A stretch of DNA of 64,000 bases from Diplodia intermedia (GCA_021495925.1 JAKEKT010000059.1:1-64000); one strand, 5' to 3'. Positions 1 through 12,652 are shown, numbered from the stretch's first letter. Program-made: numbers and translations. The notes: a model not told the origin generated them from the sequence alone.

Positions 1-2580
1 CTATAAATTATAAAATTTTATAAAGATTTCGTAGAGTAATTATATTTTAAAGTTTTTTTTTTAGTTTTTTAATATTTTACTTAGGGCATTAGGTACTAAT
101 GGCTTTTCTAGCTAGTAGATATATAAATATATTCTTATTTATTTAAATTCTAATAACCGTCTATATTAACTTAGAGATAAAATAGCTTAAAAAGTAGAAG
201 TATAACTACGTTCGAATTAAACTAAATACTTCTATCGATTTTACTATTAAGATTACGTAGTAAATCTTATAGCTTACGACTACGCTAAAAGTAGAGCTTT
301 CTAAGACTATAGTATTATATTTAAAACTCTTTATAGCTAAGAAAGCTTTCTTTAAAGCGAATCTTACTAGCTTCTACGTATTTATTATCTAAAAGTTTTT
401 AGATTCGAATAAAATATTATATTAGTTCTCTCTCTTTAGCGGTATTAGAATCGCTCGCGGCTTTTTTATTCTAGATAGAGAGAAAGAATCGGGCCTTAAA
501 ATACTAATTAAAATTCTCGTAGAATTAGCTAGCGTTAGATACGTTATTAAGTTTTAAAGTAACGTCGTTCTAAAGAGTTTCTCTACTATACTTATTTCTA
601 TAGAAAGAGTTTAGAAAAGAGTTTAATAGTATCTTATTTAAAGAAACGATAGTAAGATACTTATATATAAAGACGAAGTTAAATATTATTCGAATAAATT
701 AATAATCTATAAGTTTAATCTAAATACGCTTAAATCTACTAAAGTAATCGTTAGTTAGTATAGCGCGGTTAAGTTATTTTTTAGAAGTAAGGCGATTAAC
801 TATAAAAATCTTTACTACTTTAATTTTTACTTAAAAAGTCTTCGTTAATATCTTAAACTAAGTAAAGAAGCCGTTAGATTTTCTTAGTTAAATATAAAAT
901 AGCTTAATATTACTTTTAATATTAAGAATAAAAAGTATTACTTCTAAAGAGATAATAGCTCTTATAAAAAAATTATCGCTTTAGCTAAGAATCTAAAGAT
1001 ACTACTTTATAATACTAGCGAAAAAAGAGCTTAGCTTATACTAGCGTTATATATAATACTTTATATTACTTAAGTATAACTTTAGAGCGACTTTTTTATA
1101 AATAATAAAGAAAAGATTAAGCTATTCTTTATAAATATCTTTAAGTATAGTATACGAGAAATACTTATAAGAGATCTTAATAATATAATAATTTCTAAAG
1201 AGAACTATCGTCTTAAAGAGCTAGTTATAAATATCTAGTTATATCTTAATTATTTTAAGAAATATAAGAACCTCGATAACGCTACTCTAAAAGTCGAGTC
1301 TAAAATTAACTTCTAGAATAAATTAATTAGATTTAAGTTTAGAGATATCGTATAGAAAGAGTTCTCTTATAAGTTAAAAAGATATAGTATTACTAAGACG
1401 AGCGAAGATTAAATTAATTTTATTTATAATATTAGCGCTCTTATACTCTTTACTAATAACTTTAAAGATCTTATTAGACTCTTCGCTACTTATTAAACGT
1501 CTCTATATTATCGCTAGACTAGTCTATTAAAGAACGAGAATTATCTTACTATTTTTATATAAATACTTAAAGACTTATACGACGTCGCTAGTTATTCTCT
1601 TAATTATAAGTTTCTAAGTAATATCTATTTATAGTAGTACTAAAGTCGATTAATCTTTAGACTATACGACGTTTAAGTATCGTATAATTATAGATATAAC
1701 TATCTTAGTTAAGTAGTAGAAAAACACGCTATCGATACTATTAATAGACTTAATAACTTAGATCTATACGATAAAGATACTATAATATTTAGCTAGTTAA
1801 ATACGCTTCTATAAAATATCTATAGCTATAAGTATACTCTAACTAAGAAATTATTTAGTTAAGAGAATTAGAATATTACTTTTATATAAATATAAAATAA
1901 TAATAAACTAAGCGAGTCGCTAATATTTAATAGCGGCTTTTTTATTTAACGTTCTAACGTAAGTAAAGAAATAGCTTATTTAAGTATCTTAATTATTTAA
2001 TTTAAGAATAATATTTCTTTTCTATCTAAAGAGAAGAATATTAAGATATAACTAAAAGTAGAGTAGTTATAGCTTAGAGTAGGTTTAAATAAGTATAAGC
2101 TTAAAAATTCTATCTTAGAAGATAGTTAGCGTTAAGAGAATTTAATAAAAGAGAGTAAGTTTAATTATTTAAGAAGTTTATATATTAATAAACTTTAATT
2201 ATATTATAATATATATTGAACTATATTAAAAGAAGTATTATATATATCGCGAATTTTATTATCTACGTAGAAGATATTATAGACGTATTTAAAGGTCTAA
2301 AGCTTAAAGACTAGCGAAAATCGCCTTCGCTAAAAGTATAAAAAGCTTAACCTTAAAATAGACTCTATTTTTTAAATTTAGAAAGATAGAAAAAGTTTAA
2401 TATATATAGTAGAACGTATTAAGATAAATATAGAAACGTAATATTTCTTTAAGTTTTTTTTTTCTTTCTATATTTTATAAGTAAAACTTAGTACTTCTAT
2501 AATACTATATCTTATTATATATAGAATTAATATTATAGCTACTACGATAGATTATTATAGTACTCTATATTAAGCGTCGT
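1..2580. repeat. RIP-mutated AT-rich relic of a repeat (transposon type not identifiable)
   Basis: The block is strongly AT-rich and has no open reading frame of useful length on either strand. The dinucleotides CpA and TpG are almost absent; I find only isolated cases, for example near 87, 100, 1725 and 2217, while TpA is everywhere and CpG is kept (for example around 425-470). This is the known footprint of repeat-induced point mutation, which converts CpA to TpA on both strands of duplicated DNA in ascomycetes. The original element must therefore have been a repeat, most likely a transposon, but too many codons are lost for me to name its family. The right border near 2580 is sharp, and CpA/TpG return at once. 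Confidence 0.9.
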
Positions 2581-2770
2581 GAAAGCATGTATGCGTTTAA
2601 ACGCGTGAATAAGTTAAGTTAACATAATGCGAACATTTAGCAGAATGTATAGATACGTGACCATGAATTTTCGTATTACTCATTACACAATAAACAGCCT
2701 CGACCCGGAAACTCTAAGGTCCGCACTTAAACCACCAATGCCGTCAAGTTTTCCCATCCTCGGCCACTCC

Positions 2771-3483
2771 TTAGCTGATGACGACGTAGAACCCAATCGG
2801 GCAGAGATCCGAGTCCTGGAAGTACTCGAAGGTGGTATCGGAGCTGCAAAGCATACCGCTGACCTCGAGCGAGCCCTGGCCGGCCTGGACGCCGCAGTCG
2901 CCGGCGTTGATGACGTAGGCGTTGCCCGGTGCCAGCACGGCAGGAGGGGAGGGAGGGCCTGTATATCAGAAAAAAAAGCAAACAATCAGTCACAAGCCCC
3001 ATACACAGCATCACACGAACAGCGGAAATGACCACGAGGGAGAAAAGACTTACTCGGACCCGCGGGCGGCTGGTTGTTCCACGTCGTCTCGTCGGTGGCG
3101 CCGGAGCCGAAGGCGTAGCCGGTGAAGGTGAAGTGGCCGGCGCCCTCGTACGTGTAGCTGCTCGTGCGCAGCTGGTCCTGCGCCGGGAACAGGAACTTGA
3201 GCGTGCACGTCTTGCCCGCCGCCGACTCGGGCACGTACAGGTTGAAGATGGTGCAGAAGTCGCCCGGCGTGATCTTGGGCGAGTACACGGTGCCGTAGTT
3301 GGTGTCCGGGTTGCTCGCCGACACGGGGTAGATGCCGACGGGAAACAGCCACGAGGCCGGGTCCGCGGGCAGGTAGCCGTCGGCGGGGCAGACGGGGTCG
3401 GCGCGCTTGGCGAGGAGCGGCGAGGCGGTGGTGGGGGAGAGGAGGGAGAGGAGGGCGGCGGCGGCGGCGAGGGACTTCATCAT
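2771..3483 (-). CDS. Secreted protein with But2 C-terminal domain
   Basis: Two exons (3483-3054 and 2958-2771) join in frame across a 95-nt GTAAGT...CAG intron to give 205 aa. The start is the double ATG at 3483, directly before a signal peptide (Met-Met-Lys-Ser followed by an Ala/Leu core, ending near residue 20) and a KR dibasic site (LLAKRADP) that could be a Kex2 site. The mature part matches the fungal But2 C-terminal fold: a Cys-Thr-Leu-Lys-Phe strand, a Thr-Ser-Ser-Tyr-Thr-Tyr-Glu strand, an ETTWNNQP element, then after the intron an ending of the type SDTTFEYFQDSDLCPIGFY. Many such proteins are small secreted or wall-bound proteins of unknown role. It is the first intact gene beside the RIP block. 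The fold is seen in the sequence; function is not known. Confidence 0.8.
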
Positions 3484-5622
3484 CGTGGCGGGAGTTTTGA
3501 AGGTATGTTGTGTATAAGATGCTCTAAAGGTAAGGCGCTTGGGGTATGGGCCTATGCGCTGGGAGGAGGATGGGATGTTCTTGCCGGGATTGACTTGCGT
3601 TACTGAGAGCTGGCAGATCATCTCTCTTTATATGCTGCTCACGTTGGCCATTGCTCGACAACTATCAGCCGGCACAATGACTTTGCAAGGCTGTGCTGTG
3701 CCGTGACATGGACCGAGGAGGCATCTGCCGTGCGGTCAATCCTCCGGGCATGAAGCTAAAGTGGGCACGCGCTTCGCCTGTTCGGTGTCAGACAGCCGAA
3801 GCGCAGCAGAAGAATTTCTGGAGACAGAACAGGGTTGTAGCGAGCATCGCGGCTCTTTCTCTCTCCAGGGCTGTGGGTAAGCTGCGGGAGTCTGCATGCT
3901 GACCGTGTTGGACAAGCTTTAGCCCGAAAGGGGCGAGGCGGTTCTGACCAAGAACGTGGTAGGTCAAGCTTTCGTATCGAGGCATGCTAGCGACGGGGAT
4001 GGCGGCGGGGATCCGGCATCGTCATGTGGGGAATGCTGCTGCGTTAATGCAAGCCCATCTTGCTGCAGCTTCGTGTTGCACCGAGGTGAAGATTGATTGC
4101 ATGTCTTGAGGGACAATTTACATGTACAGTGGTAGCGTGACTACGCTCTGAGACAGGGCGCTGGTTGCTGTAAGCGCTGCGGACATGCCGGGACCCAGTG
4201 CGGGCCCAGTGCGGGATGCGCAAAAGAAATACCGACGATCACTCCACGTTCCGGAATCTTCGCCCAGGCTTGCTGACCAGCTTAACCATGGCGGGGTAGT
4301 AGGATTATACGAGCGGGCATTTTAAACGGGTATGGCTGATGCGGAGAAGGCTCCATTAATGGAAATCTGCTCGCTGACGATCTGAGAGGCGGCATGAAGG
4401 ATGGGGCGGTGTTCCTGGCTGGAAGGCAGCAGTAAGCAGGCTAAGTGCGATCAGCAGTGCGCTGTCCCTGGCTGTGGCTTGGCTCGACGGTGCTAGAGTA
4501 GCATTGCAGCAAGGCTAGAGGTCAAGGATCGGTTATTCTTGGTAAATACGCTTCGGATGCAAGCCGAGAGCCGCTCTCGCCGACGCCCGCCACTTGGCCG
4601 CCACCAACACCCGACTCATCCCACGTGTGCCGCCCAATGCAGCCACAAAAGGAGAAGCCCGACACTACCAAAGAAGGAGGAAAAATTGTCCTGACTCGGT
4701 GAGGCTCGAATAACGAGTTCAAGAGACTAAAGCGCACGCCCATCTTCTCGTCGTGTGGATTCAGGCGGAAAGGCTTAGGAAATCCCAATCAAATAATGGA
4801 CCGACTGACCAAAGGCAATAAAGAGTGTTGACAGATGAAATAACGAGCATCCGATGCAAAGAGCAGAGAACAAAATCCAAGGATGCTCCCTCACGCGATG
4901 AGGCGCACAGCAAGTCTCGAGTTCTCCGTGATTTTGATCGGACCTTGGGCGTGTGTGAGATTCCCTCTCCCAACATGGCAGGTTCCCAGACGCTATTAGT
5001 AGGCTGTTGCTAATGAAAAAAAGGGGTGCAAGAGTCGTGCTCGATAGAACATACGCAGATGAAAGTACGAAAGATCGCACAAATTGAGCCATCTCAAACA
5101 TGCAACTTGTTTGAGCCTGGGCCTTCAATAGTGCTCCGCCACCAGCCAAGCAATCAGTAAGTCTTGCATGCAATCCCTTCATTCGATTAAGCAGTCTTGC
5201 CATGCACGTCAGCAGAATGCATTTTTTGACGAACACCCGCAGTCTGCAAGCGCATGCGAGTATTTAGGATGCGAGGATTAAGCCAGTCGGGATAAACCAT
5301 AGGCAAACATATGCTCCATGCAATGCAACTAACACTTTTCAGCTCAATCCGGGGAAGGCTGGGCCTCTCGGGCTTACTTCCTCAACGGCGGAACCACTGC
5401 TTTGCTCAGCTCACTCTCTGCCCACGGTCGGGAGATGCCAGAATAAGTGCTGAAGGGAAAGGAAAGGGCTCAATCGTATGGCAGATCGTAAACGTTACGT
5501 TCCGTTCCGGTCAAGGAATTTGACGCCAATCTCATCTATTAGCGCCCTCTACAGGATCCGAAGTCTAGCCCACGAACACCGAGGAAGATGTATCAAACGG
5601 CTCACCGGCATAACCACCCCGC
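3484..5622. other. Intergenic, no gene supported
   Basis: About 2.1 kb between the But2 gene and the first SDR gene. The open frames here (for example 4775-5236 on the minus strand) show no domain, no codon pattern and no splice-consistent extension. I see no RNA gene. Part of the 3484-4000 stretch should be the promoter of the But2 gene. Confidence 0.6.
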
Positions 5623-6590
5623 TCAAGGGCTGAACCGCATGCCTCCGTTCGCGCAGACGACGCTTCCCGTGCTCCACCCTGCCTCTGGGCTGCATAGCAT
5701 GACCACGACACCCGCAATCTCCTCCTCATACGCCGGGCGGCCGCCCGCCTTGGGCGCATTCTGGACAAACTCGTCGCGGTCCACCCCCTCCCTCGCCGGC
5801 GCCAGCGGCGTGTTCTTCAGCCAGGGGTTGATCATGGTGAAGAAGTCCTCGCCGTTGCTCGCATACATGTCCGTCGCCACCGGGCCGGGGTTGACGCAAT
5901 TGACCGTGGCGCGCTCCGACAGCTCGCGGGCCCACGTGCGCGTCATGGCCTCCAGGGCCGCCTTGGTGCCGCCGTAGATGCTCTGGCCGGCGAAGCCCAA
6001 GCTGCTGCTCACGCTGCTCAGGCTGACGACGCGGCCGGAGCGGTCGCGCGGCAGGTGCGGCTCGACGGCCTGCATGAGCAGCAGCGGGCCGCGCACGTTG
6101 ACGTTGTACAGCCACTCGAAGTGCTTGGGGTCCGTCTCGGCGATGGTCTGGTTGCCCGAGACGCCGGCGTTGTTGACGACGATGTCGACCTGGAACTTGC
6201 TCGTCTTCGGGTGCGAGAAGTGGTTCTTGGCCACGTCGACGACGTGCGCGGCGCCCTTCTCGCTGCCCATGTCGGCCTGCACCGTCGTGGTGCGGATGCC
6301 GTGCGCGCGCTCCAGCTCCGCCGCGAGCTCCTGCGTCGGCCCCGCCGACTTGTCCGACGTGTAGTTCATGACGAGCGAGGCGCCCTTGCTGGCGAGGTTG
6401 GTGCAGATGGCGGCGCCGATGCCTGCGGGAGAGACATTGGTTCGTCAGCGATGGTGTTTCGGTGGCACGGGACGATTTACTTACCTCGCGAGGCACCGGT
6501 GACGATGGCCAGCTTGCCATCCAGCTGACGGGCGCCCGAGCCGCTGGAGAGATTGGTCGATGCAGTTCTGCCGAAATCGGGACGCGACAT
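5623..6590 (-). CDS. Short-chain dehydrogenase/reductase (classical SDR)
   Basis: Two exons (6590-6485, 6422-5623) around a 62-nt intron (GTAAGT...CAG) give 301 aa. The Rossmann fingerprint TGASRGIG is at residues 31-38 and is assembled across the splice junction, which supports the intron. NNAG is at 119-122, a serine cluster (SLSSVSSS) lies near 171-176, and the catalytic Tyr-x3-Lys is YGGTK, Y185 and K189. The C-terminal GPVATDMY turn is normal for NADP-dependent classical SDRs of the 3-oxoacyl-ACP reductase/versicolorin reductase kind. A cytosolic NAD(P)-dependent carbonyl or alcohol oxidoreductase is expected; the substrate is unknown. The next gene to the right is another SDR on the same strand, but the two proteins differ in their fingerprints and are not a recent tandem copy. 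Confidence 0.9.
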
Positions 6591-6977
6591 GGTTGTGTGG
6601 GTGGAAAAAAGGCTGTTGGGGAAGAGAAGACTGGTGCGGGGTATGGATGGCGGGGTACCCAGGTGGTGTGAAGACGTCACGCCCACCGGAGTCGGAGTCG
6701 GAGTCGTCGCACGTTCCAAGCTGCCACCATGCAATTGAATGCGCACGAAAACTCTGCACTACACGATGCTTCTTTCGGGGATGGATATGGTCCGAGCCAG
6801 GCGTACCTATGTCAATCTTTCAGCGTTTGATGGTGCCGGTAAGAGGCACTGGTGGTTTAAGTAGCGACGACCCCGTCGGCTTCTCACTCGGGATCGTAAC
6901 TTGATCCGAGTCTGAATACTGCGAATCATTCATTCTCCACGGCCGGTTACAGAAGGATGGAGCCTCCAAACTCATAT
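6591..6977. promoter_or_regulatory. Intergenic between two co-oriented SDR genes
   Basis: This 387-bp gap holds the promoter of the left SDR and the 3' end of the right one. A short GGAGTC triplet-like repeat lies at about 6688-6708. I recognise no defined operator. Confidence 0.5.
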
Positions 6978-7989
6978 CTACTCAATTGCATCAGGCAGGC
7001 CAGACTTCTCATGATGCATCATGGCAAAGAGCGGCTCCCACACGGTGACGGACCGCCTCGTTACCTCTCCATTGCCCATCTCCGGCAGCTCGTAGAAATG
7101 CAGCTTGTCGCCCGACGCTTCCAAATTCTTGCCCGTCATTCCAGTCTCGTCGTCCAGGAACAGCCTGTACCCCCTCAACACCGTCTCGACCGGGGTGATG
7201 CTGTCGATGAATCAGCTTTCTGCCGTCTTGTTTGACCGGAGAACTCGACCCACCATTCGCGCGACACAGCCTCCATCATGGCCAGCGGCACAATCGGCGT
7301 ATCCACAATGCCCGGATGCACCACGTTGACCGCGATCCCCTCCCTCGCCATCAATACGGGCGCGACTCCGCGCACAAACTGCACCACGGCCGCCTTCGCC
7401 CCGCAGTACTCCGGGTAGCTCTCGTGCGGGAACATGGCGGCCACGCTGCCCGTCACCACGATCTTGCCGCCCGGCCCGGGCTCCCTGTTGTGGCGCATGA
7501 AGTGCACGGCCAGGCGCGCGCCGTACACGACGCCCTTCCAGTCGGCGTCGGTGCACGACAGGTCGGGCGCCGCCGGCACGTCGTCGACGGGCCGCCCGCG
7601 CGCGTCCAGGAGGTAGGCCGACGACTGGTCGACGATGCCGGCGTTGGCGCAGAGCGCGTCGACCCGGCCCCAGCGCGCCCACACGGCCCGGAACATGGCC
7701 GCCTGCGACGCGTACGACGACACGTCCGCGGGGAAGAAGCGGGCGTTGTCGTCGTCGGTGCCCCCGCAGAGGGAGGCGGCGATTTGCTCGCCGGCCGCGG
7801 CGTTGCGCCCGACGAGGGCGACTTTGTAGTTGCGGGAGACGAGGTCTCGCGCGAGGTCGATGCCGATGCCGGACTGTTTTGCTTTCTGTCTCAGTCTTGG
7901 GGGTTCGCGGGGAGGGAGGTGATTCGGGCGAGGCGTACGGTGGCTCCCGTCACGATGGCTACTTTCTGTGCGCGTTTGGAGTCTCCCAT
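6978..7989 (-). CDS. SDR similar to 15-hydroxyprostaglandin dehydrogenase type (NAD-dependent)
   Basis: Three exons (7989-7939, 7873-7254, 7200-6978) give 297 aa with both joins in frame. The first intron (65 nt) splits the glycine motif, so TGATSGIG at residues 14-21 is only complete after splicing. The second intron (53 nt, donor GTGGGT, branch-like CTGAT) is less certain. An ANAG motif follows strand 4, Ser160 lies in VVTGSVAAM, and the catalytic pair is Tyr173/Lys177 in YCGAK. The last exon encodes the extended C-terminal tail with FLDDETGMTG seen in fungal proteins annotated as hydroxyprostaglandin-dehydrogenase-like. Reaction: NAD(P)-linked oxidation of a secondary alcohol; the physiological substrate is not predictable from the sequence. 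Confidence 0.87.
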
Positions 7990-10431
7990 TGTGGCAGCAG
8001 TGTCTTTGGGTGAATGGCCGGGGAACCCATCTTCACAAGGCACTTGTTGAAATATCTGGCACGCAGTCCCAGCTGATCAAGAGGAAGGAACTCGACTTAT
8101 GATTGGGGTCCAAAGGCAGACATGCATAGAGTAGTCAGGATGACTGATGAGCTCCTACATCATCAGGCATGGCTTTGGGCCGAGAAGGCTCAGTAAGCAT
8201 GTTGGAGAGGGCAGGCGCCGGCGGCAGGCACCAAGGAGACTTATCGAAAGCCCCTCTCGGCCTGCATTAGCGAAGACCCACCCGCTAGTAGCCCGGCGAT
8301 CTTTGCCCGCTTCTACAGGAACTACGTGCGGCACGGAATCACGCTCGACGAATTACAGCAAATTTCACTCCCTTGTTATCTGCGGCGCGGCGATGCTGTG
8401 GAGCTGGCTCTCAGGCAACAGCATGATGTCGGAGAATTGACCATGCATGTTTAGGTTCTGTCCAACTCCGAGTCCCATCGGTATCACGGCTTTTAGAGCG
8501 CTAATGGGTTAGGAAAGCACAACTGACTCTTCGTGTCTATTACCAACGAGGAAGGAACATCTATTAGATGCTTCGGTGTTCGAAGGAATGCTTGGGCCAA
8601 GACGCGGGTCAGCACTGCCAAGTCACGGACGAAAACCACCACTATGATTTCCAAGATTTCGCGGGGCTAAGTCTCTTTACTGATGTTACAGGATCACGGA
8701 TGTTGAAGCACTTACTAAATACGATCCAGCTTCAGCGAGGCAGTGTAAATCCTAGAATGTTTAAAACATTTCGCGGTTGGACCCTGTAGCGTACCATCCC
8801 AGGAACGACAGCTCTCCCTACACGCAGCTCACCAGATCGTCATAATCGTCCGAGAAGGGTTCGTTTGAGACATTGTGATCGCTTTTCGACCCCTTGGTAC
8901 GTCACTCCGGCCACGCAATCTTGAGAAACTGTAGCTGAACCTTACCCCGACCCGCCCTCTTCAAGGTGGCCAACAAGTAACTAAAGACAAAGATGAGGTC
9001 CGATCTTTGGTTGATTGCTTAATATATGTAAATAGGCAAATATCTTTGCCTGTTTCCTTGAAATATGTACAGGGGCCACTATATATGAGTTTTGCCCCGA
9101 TTCAGTAATGACAACCCCTCCCCCCCTCCTACCTGTAACCTAACCAAATCGGGGCAAAACACCATAAGAGTGGCCCGCGTATACGCCAACCAAACAACCA
9201 AGCATTTCGCAAACAACCACGTCTGATCTTTGTTTGATTGCTTTAGCTGGGATCACGATCTTTGCGGCTGGATCATCTACAAGGTTCCCCGCAGCTTGTG
9301 TTACAAAGGGTCCATGGCGCACTGTATCCGAAAGTTAAATCTGTTGTGGGGGCACAGCGTTAAGCCCTGTTTCCCGCCCGCCCTGCGTTCTTCCTTCCCT
9401 AGCAATTAGGTAAGTGGATTATGCGGACGTAGAAAGTTCGTTCTAGAACAATGCAAACACGCCAGATATACAGGCGTAGGATTCCACCATCCAGGCATTA
9501 AGTCTTCGGGCTCTTTTCCGAAAGTCTCCTCTGCCCAGGATGAGCGAGGTTGTCTTTACGCCTAAACTTCCCGTCCTATTTCCAAAACATGTCATCTTCC
9601 CGATCAAGTGGCACAGTATTGTTAATATCAGTTGAGGATGGCTCACAACCGAGTCAAAGCTCAGCCCGCGAATCATGGACGAGATCTGCGGTCCGTGGTT
9701 AGCAGCGGGCCGCCCTCGCGAGCCGGGCCACCCGTCATGTCTAAGCGGCTTTACCCGAGCACCTGGTGGCGTCTTGTTCCACCCCGTGAATGCCATGGTC
9801 GGTTGCACTGTTTTGAGTGTGTGGCCGCCACAGTTACTCTGTATCACTTTGGTGTTGCAAGGCGGAAGCAGAAGAATCTGACCGTACTCTGCTGTGCCAC
9901 AGCGGTCAAGGATCTTTTTCCTCGGACAGCCGTGAGCCCGTGGCATGTGGGGGCGGCCTGGCGGGAACCGCGAAGGTGGACTGCGCGAAGCCCGAAAGGG
10001 GCCATAGCCCCCTCGTGCTGCAATTAATTAGCCTCGTTCTGACTCGCACATCACGTCCACGTAGTGAGCGGCGTAGCATCTGTCAATCGTCTTTTCATCG
10101 ATTTCTTCTCCCGTACAACGGCTTGCGCCGTCTTGGTAAGCCGCTATGCAGTGATCAGTCCAGAAAGCCACTCTCTGCAGAAAAATAGTCCTCCAACGCT
10201 ACCTCTTTCGGACATTCTTCCGTCCTCTCGCCTTTTGATGCGCAGCCCTTATTCGTCTTCTGCTTTCCTGCTCGTCTCTGCGCGCTTGGCGCTAAAGCTG
10301 CGGATGCGCAATGCTGCGCGGCTGTTCTCGCGTTCTTCAGTGCCGAGCGCTACATTTATCTCGGTGTTTCCGCCTCCCTCATTTGCTCAGCTACTACGCC
10401 TTGCTCCCAGCAATACTCCGGTCTTGCAGCC
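7990..10431. other. Long intergenic region holding a foldback element
   Basis: No gene is supported in 2.4 kb. Open frames such as 9443-9946 (minus) and 9632-10027 (plus) overlap in antisense, show no domain and have no signal peptide. The stretch contains the inverted repeat listed separately and, at its right end, the promoter of the TRI12-like transporter. Confidence 0.6.
9073..9176. repeat. Inverted repeat (30-bp arms), MITE- or foldback-like
   Basis: The left arm 9073-9102 and right arm 9147-9176 are reverse complements at 24 of 30 positions. The outer 8 bases (GGGCCACT) and the inner 13 bases (TTTTGCCCCGATT) match perfectly around a diverged middle. The loop is about 44 bp and C-rich. 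Outside it, two direct copies of a sequence resembling TCTGATCTTTG-TTGATTGCTT flank the structure at about 8999-9020 and 9222-9243. It could be a small non-autonomous DNA element remnant or a structured regulatory hairpin; no coding part is present. Confidence 0.55.
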
Positions 10432-12652
10432 ATGGCCATCGCGGAGATAGCTCAACAGCAGGACGACTCGCTGCATGACAGCAAGACACTGGCGAATCCC
10501 ACCGAAAAAGATGTTGAAAACTCGACGCCCGAGTCCACTCCCGCGCCTTCCGAGTTGGAACCGGTAGTAACATTCAAGACTTGGATCGTCGTTTGTGTAG
10601 GTAAACGTAGCTACGGAACAGCCGACACATGACTGACCATGCATCTTCCAGTTTCTGTCCTTTGGATATGGCCTCTGCTTCTGGCCTGTTCCCACAGTAG
10701 CCGCTGTCGGGGCTCTTGTGTCGGCCGACTTCGGACAGCCTAACGCCTACGTGTGGTTCGTTCCGGCCTGGTCCGTCTCGGTCACTGTTTCGTTCATGGT
10801 CGGAGGAGCAAATACGGACATTCTGGGGCGGCGGTGGTTCCTCGTGGGCGGCAATTTCGTGAGTTTCCTGTTATCTCCTGCACGATCTGCGCTGATGCAA
10901 TACAAGCTCTGTGTGGTGGGTCATCTCATTGTGGGGGCTTGCAAACAGACGGAGAACCCTAACATGTTTACCGCCGGGATGGCAATCGTTGGATTCGGTG
11001 CAGGATTTTGCCAGGTTCGTCTGCCCCACGCTCCGCTTGCCCTGCATGATCCCCACAGTGGGTTGCACAATAGTTGAGCCGTCTTGCATCGGCGGCAGAA
11101 GCAAATGCCCACACACCGATATGGGTTTCCCAAGCCTCCCTACGTGGATGGTTGAATACTACATCTTGATGCATAGGTGCAACTACCATTTGCTTCGGCT
11201 GCGGCCTCCATTCTTTTGCAACTCGCTGCGTCCCCACATCAACATGAACGTACTGATCGCCTTTGCAGATGTCAGCATTCGCACTCCCGGAGCTTCTCCC
11301 CAACAAGTGGAGACACATTGGAATCATCATCGCCGACGGCACCGTCTACGTCGCCATTCTGATTGCGCCCATCACTGCAAGGTACAGCTACGAGTTCGAC
11401 AACTGGGAGTGGAACTTCTACGCACCGGCAATCTTCCAGTTCGCCTCGTTCGTCGGCCTATTCTTCCTGTACTTCCCGCCGGCGCATCCCGCCGGCCTCC
11501 CCGTACTCCAAGCCCTGAAAAAGATCGACTACCCTGGCATCTTCTTCTTCACCGCCGGCTGCGTGCCCGTCCTGGTCGGCATCGTCTGGGCAGGCATGTA
11601 CGCCGGGTCGTCCGCGCACGTCGTCGCCGCGCTCGTCGTCGGCTTCGCCTTCCTCGTCGCCTTCGGGCTGTGGGAGCGGTACGGCGGGGCGGCGCACCCG
11701 CTCGCGCCGACGCACATCTTCGCGGCGTCGCGGGGGCGCGACTTCACGGCGCCGGCGCTGGCGCTGTCCATCACCAACATGTTCTACTACTCGAGCAGCA
11801 TCCTGTGGCCGACCATGACGACCGTCTTCTACACGGACGGCGGCGCCGACTGGGTGTACGCGACGGTGCTGACGCTGCCGCAGGGCGCGGCCATCTGCTC
11901 GGGCGCGCTCTTCCTGTTCTGCTTCGGCAGCAGGATCCGCCGGTGGCGCTGGCAGCTGGTCGTGTCGACGTTCGTCGTCGTGCTGTTCGGCGCGCTGCTG
12001 GGCCTGGCGACGCCGCACAATATGGGCATGATGTGCGCCTTCCTGTTCATCTCCCAGACGGCCTTCGCGTGGGCGGTGCCCCTGAGCATCATGCTCTCGC
12101 AGCTGGGCGTGGAGCACAAGGATCTCGGCATCAGCGGCGGCATCTCTGGCTCCCTTCGTTTTGCCGGAGGCGCGGGTACGTATTCGCTGCAAGCGCTTTC
12201 CTTGAACAACTTCGAGCTGACTTGGCGGCAGTTGCAACCACGGTGTATCAGACCATCTTCAACAACGAGGTCACCAAATGGACCCCGAAGCTCGTCCTGC
12301 CCGCGGCGCTCGAGGCCGGCTTGGATCAATCGCGGTCCGCAGAGCTGCTCTCCGTCATCGGGACATCGCAACTCTCGACGTCCTTTTCCCCCGCCGTGGT
12401 GGCGGCGGCGTCGGAGGCGCTCAAGTGGGCGTATTGCAAGGGGATTTTTCTGGTTGCCATGTCGTCGATGGGGTTCGGCATCGTTGCGATCATCGCCTGC
12501 CTGCTGTGCAAGGATGTCGACTCCAAGATGACGAATACGGTCAGTGATTGCTATCCTTTCGTTTGCGGTCTCATGCTGACTTTTTGCTTTTTGCCAAGAT
12601 TGACGTGTATCTTGAGAATGATGAGTTTGCGCATAGGAACAGGGTTCACTAG
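10432..12652 (+). CDS. MFS multidrug/toxin efflux transporter, TRI12-like (fungal trichothecene efflux pump family)
   Basis: Six exons (10432-10596, 10652-10858, 10907-11014, 11269-12175, 12232-12539, 12599-12652) give 582 aa; all five joins are in frame. A hydrophilic N-terminus of about 50 residues leads into about 14 membrane segments. Family hallmarks are seen: NTDILGRRWF after TM2, GAGFCQMSAFALPELLPNKWRH across intron 3, a conserved PTMTTVFYTDGG region, and a C-terminal tail LENDEFAHRNRVH. In the TRI12 family such proteins sit in the plasma or vacuolar membrane and export toxic or fungicidal small molecules by proton antiport. The gene lies between redox enzymes, which fits export of a modified compound, but no synthase gene is in the window. 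Intron 3 is unusually long (254 nt) for this locus. Confidence 0.9.

Noticed and set aside
4775..5236. 153-aa minus-strand frame with Cys and hydrophobic stretches
   Set aside because: No recognisable domain, overlaps other open frames, and codon use is unlike the neighbouring genes.
9443..10027. Antisense pair of open frames of 167 and 131 aa
   Set aside because: No domain, no signal, mutually antisense; chance frames are more likely.
11015..11268. A hidden exon inside the 254-nt intron of the TRI12-like gene
   Set aside because: The flanking exons already join to the continuous family sequence GAGFCQMSAFALPEL, leaving no missing residues.
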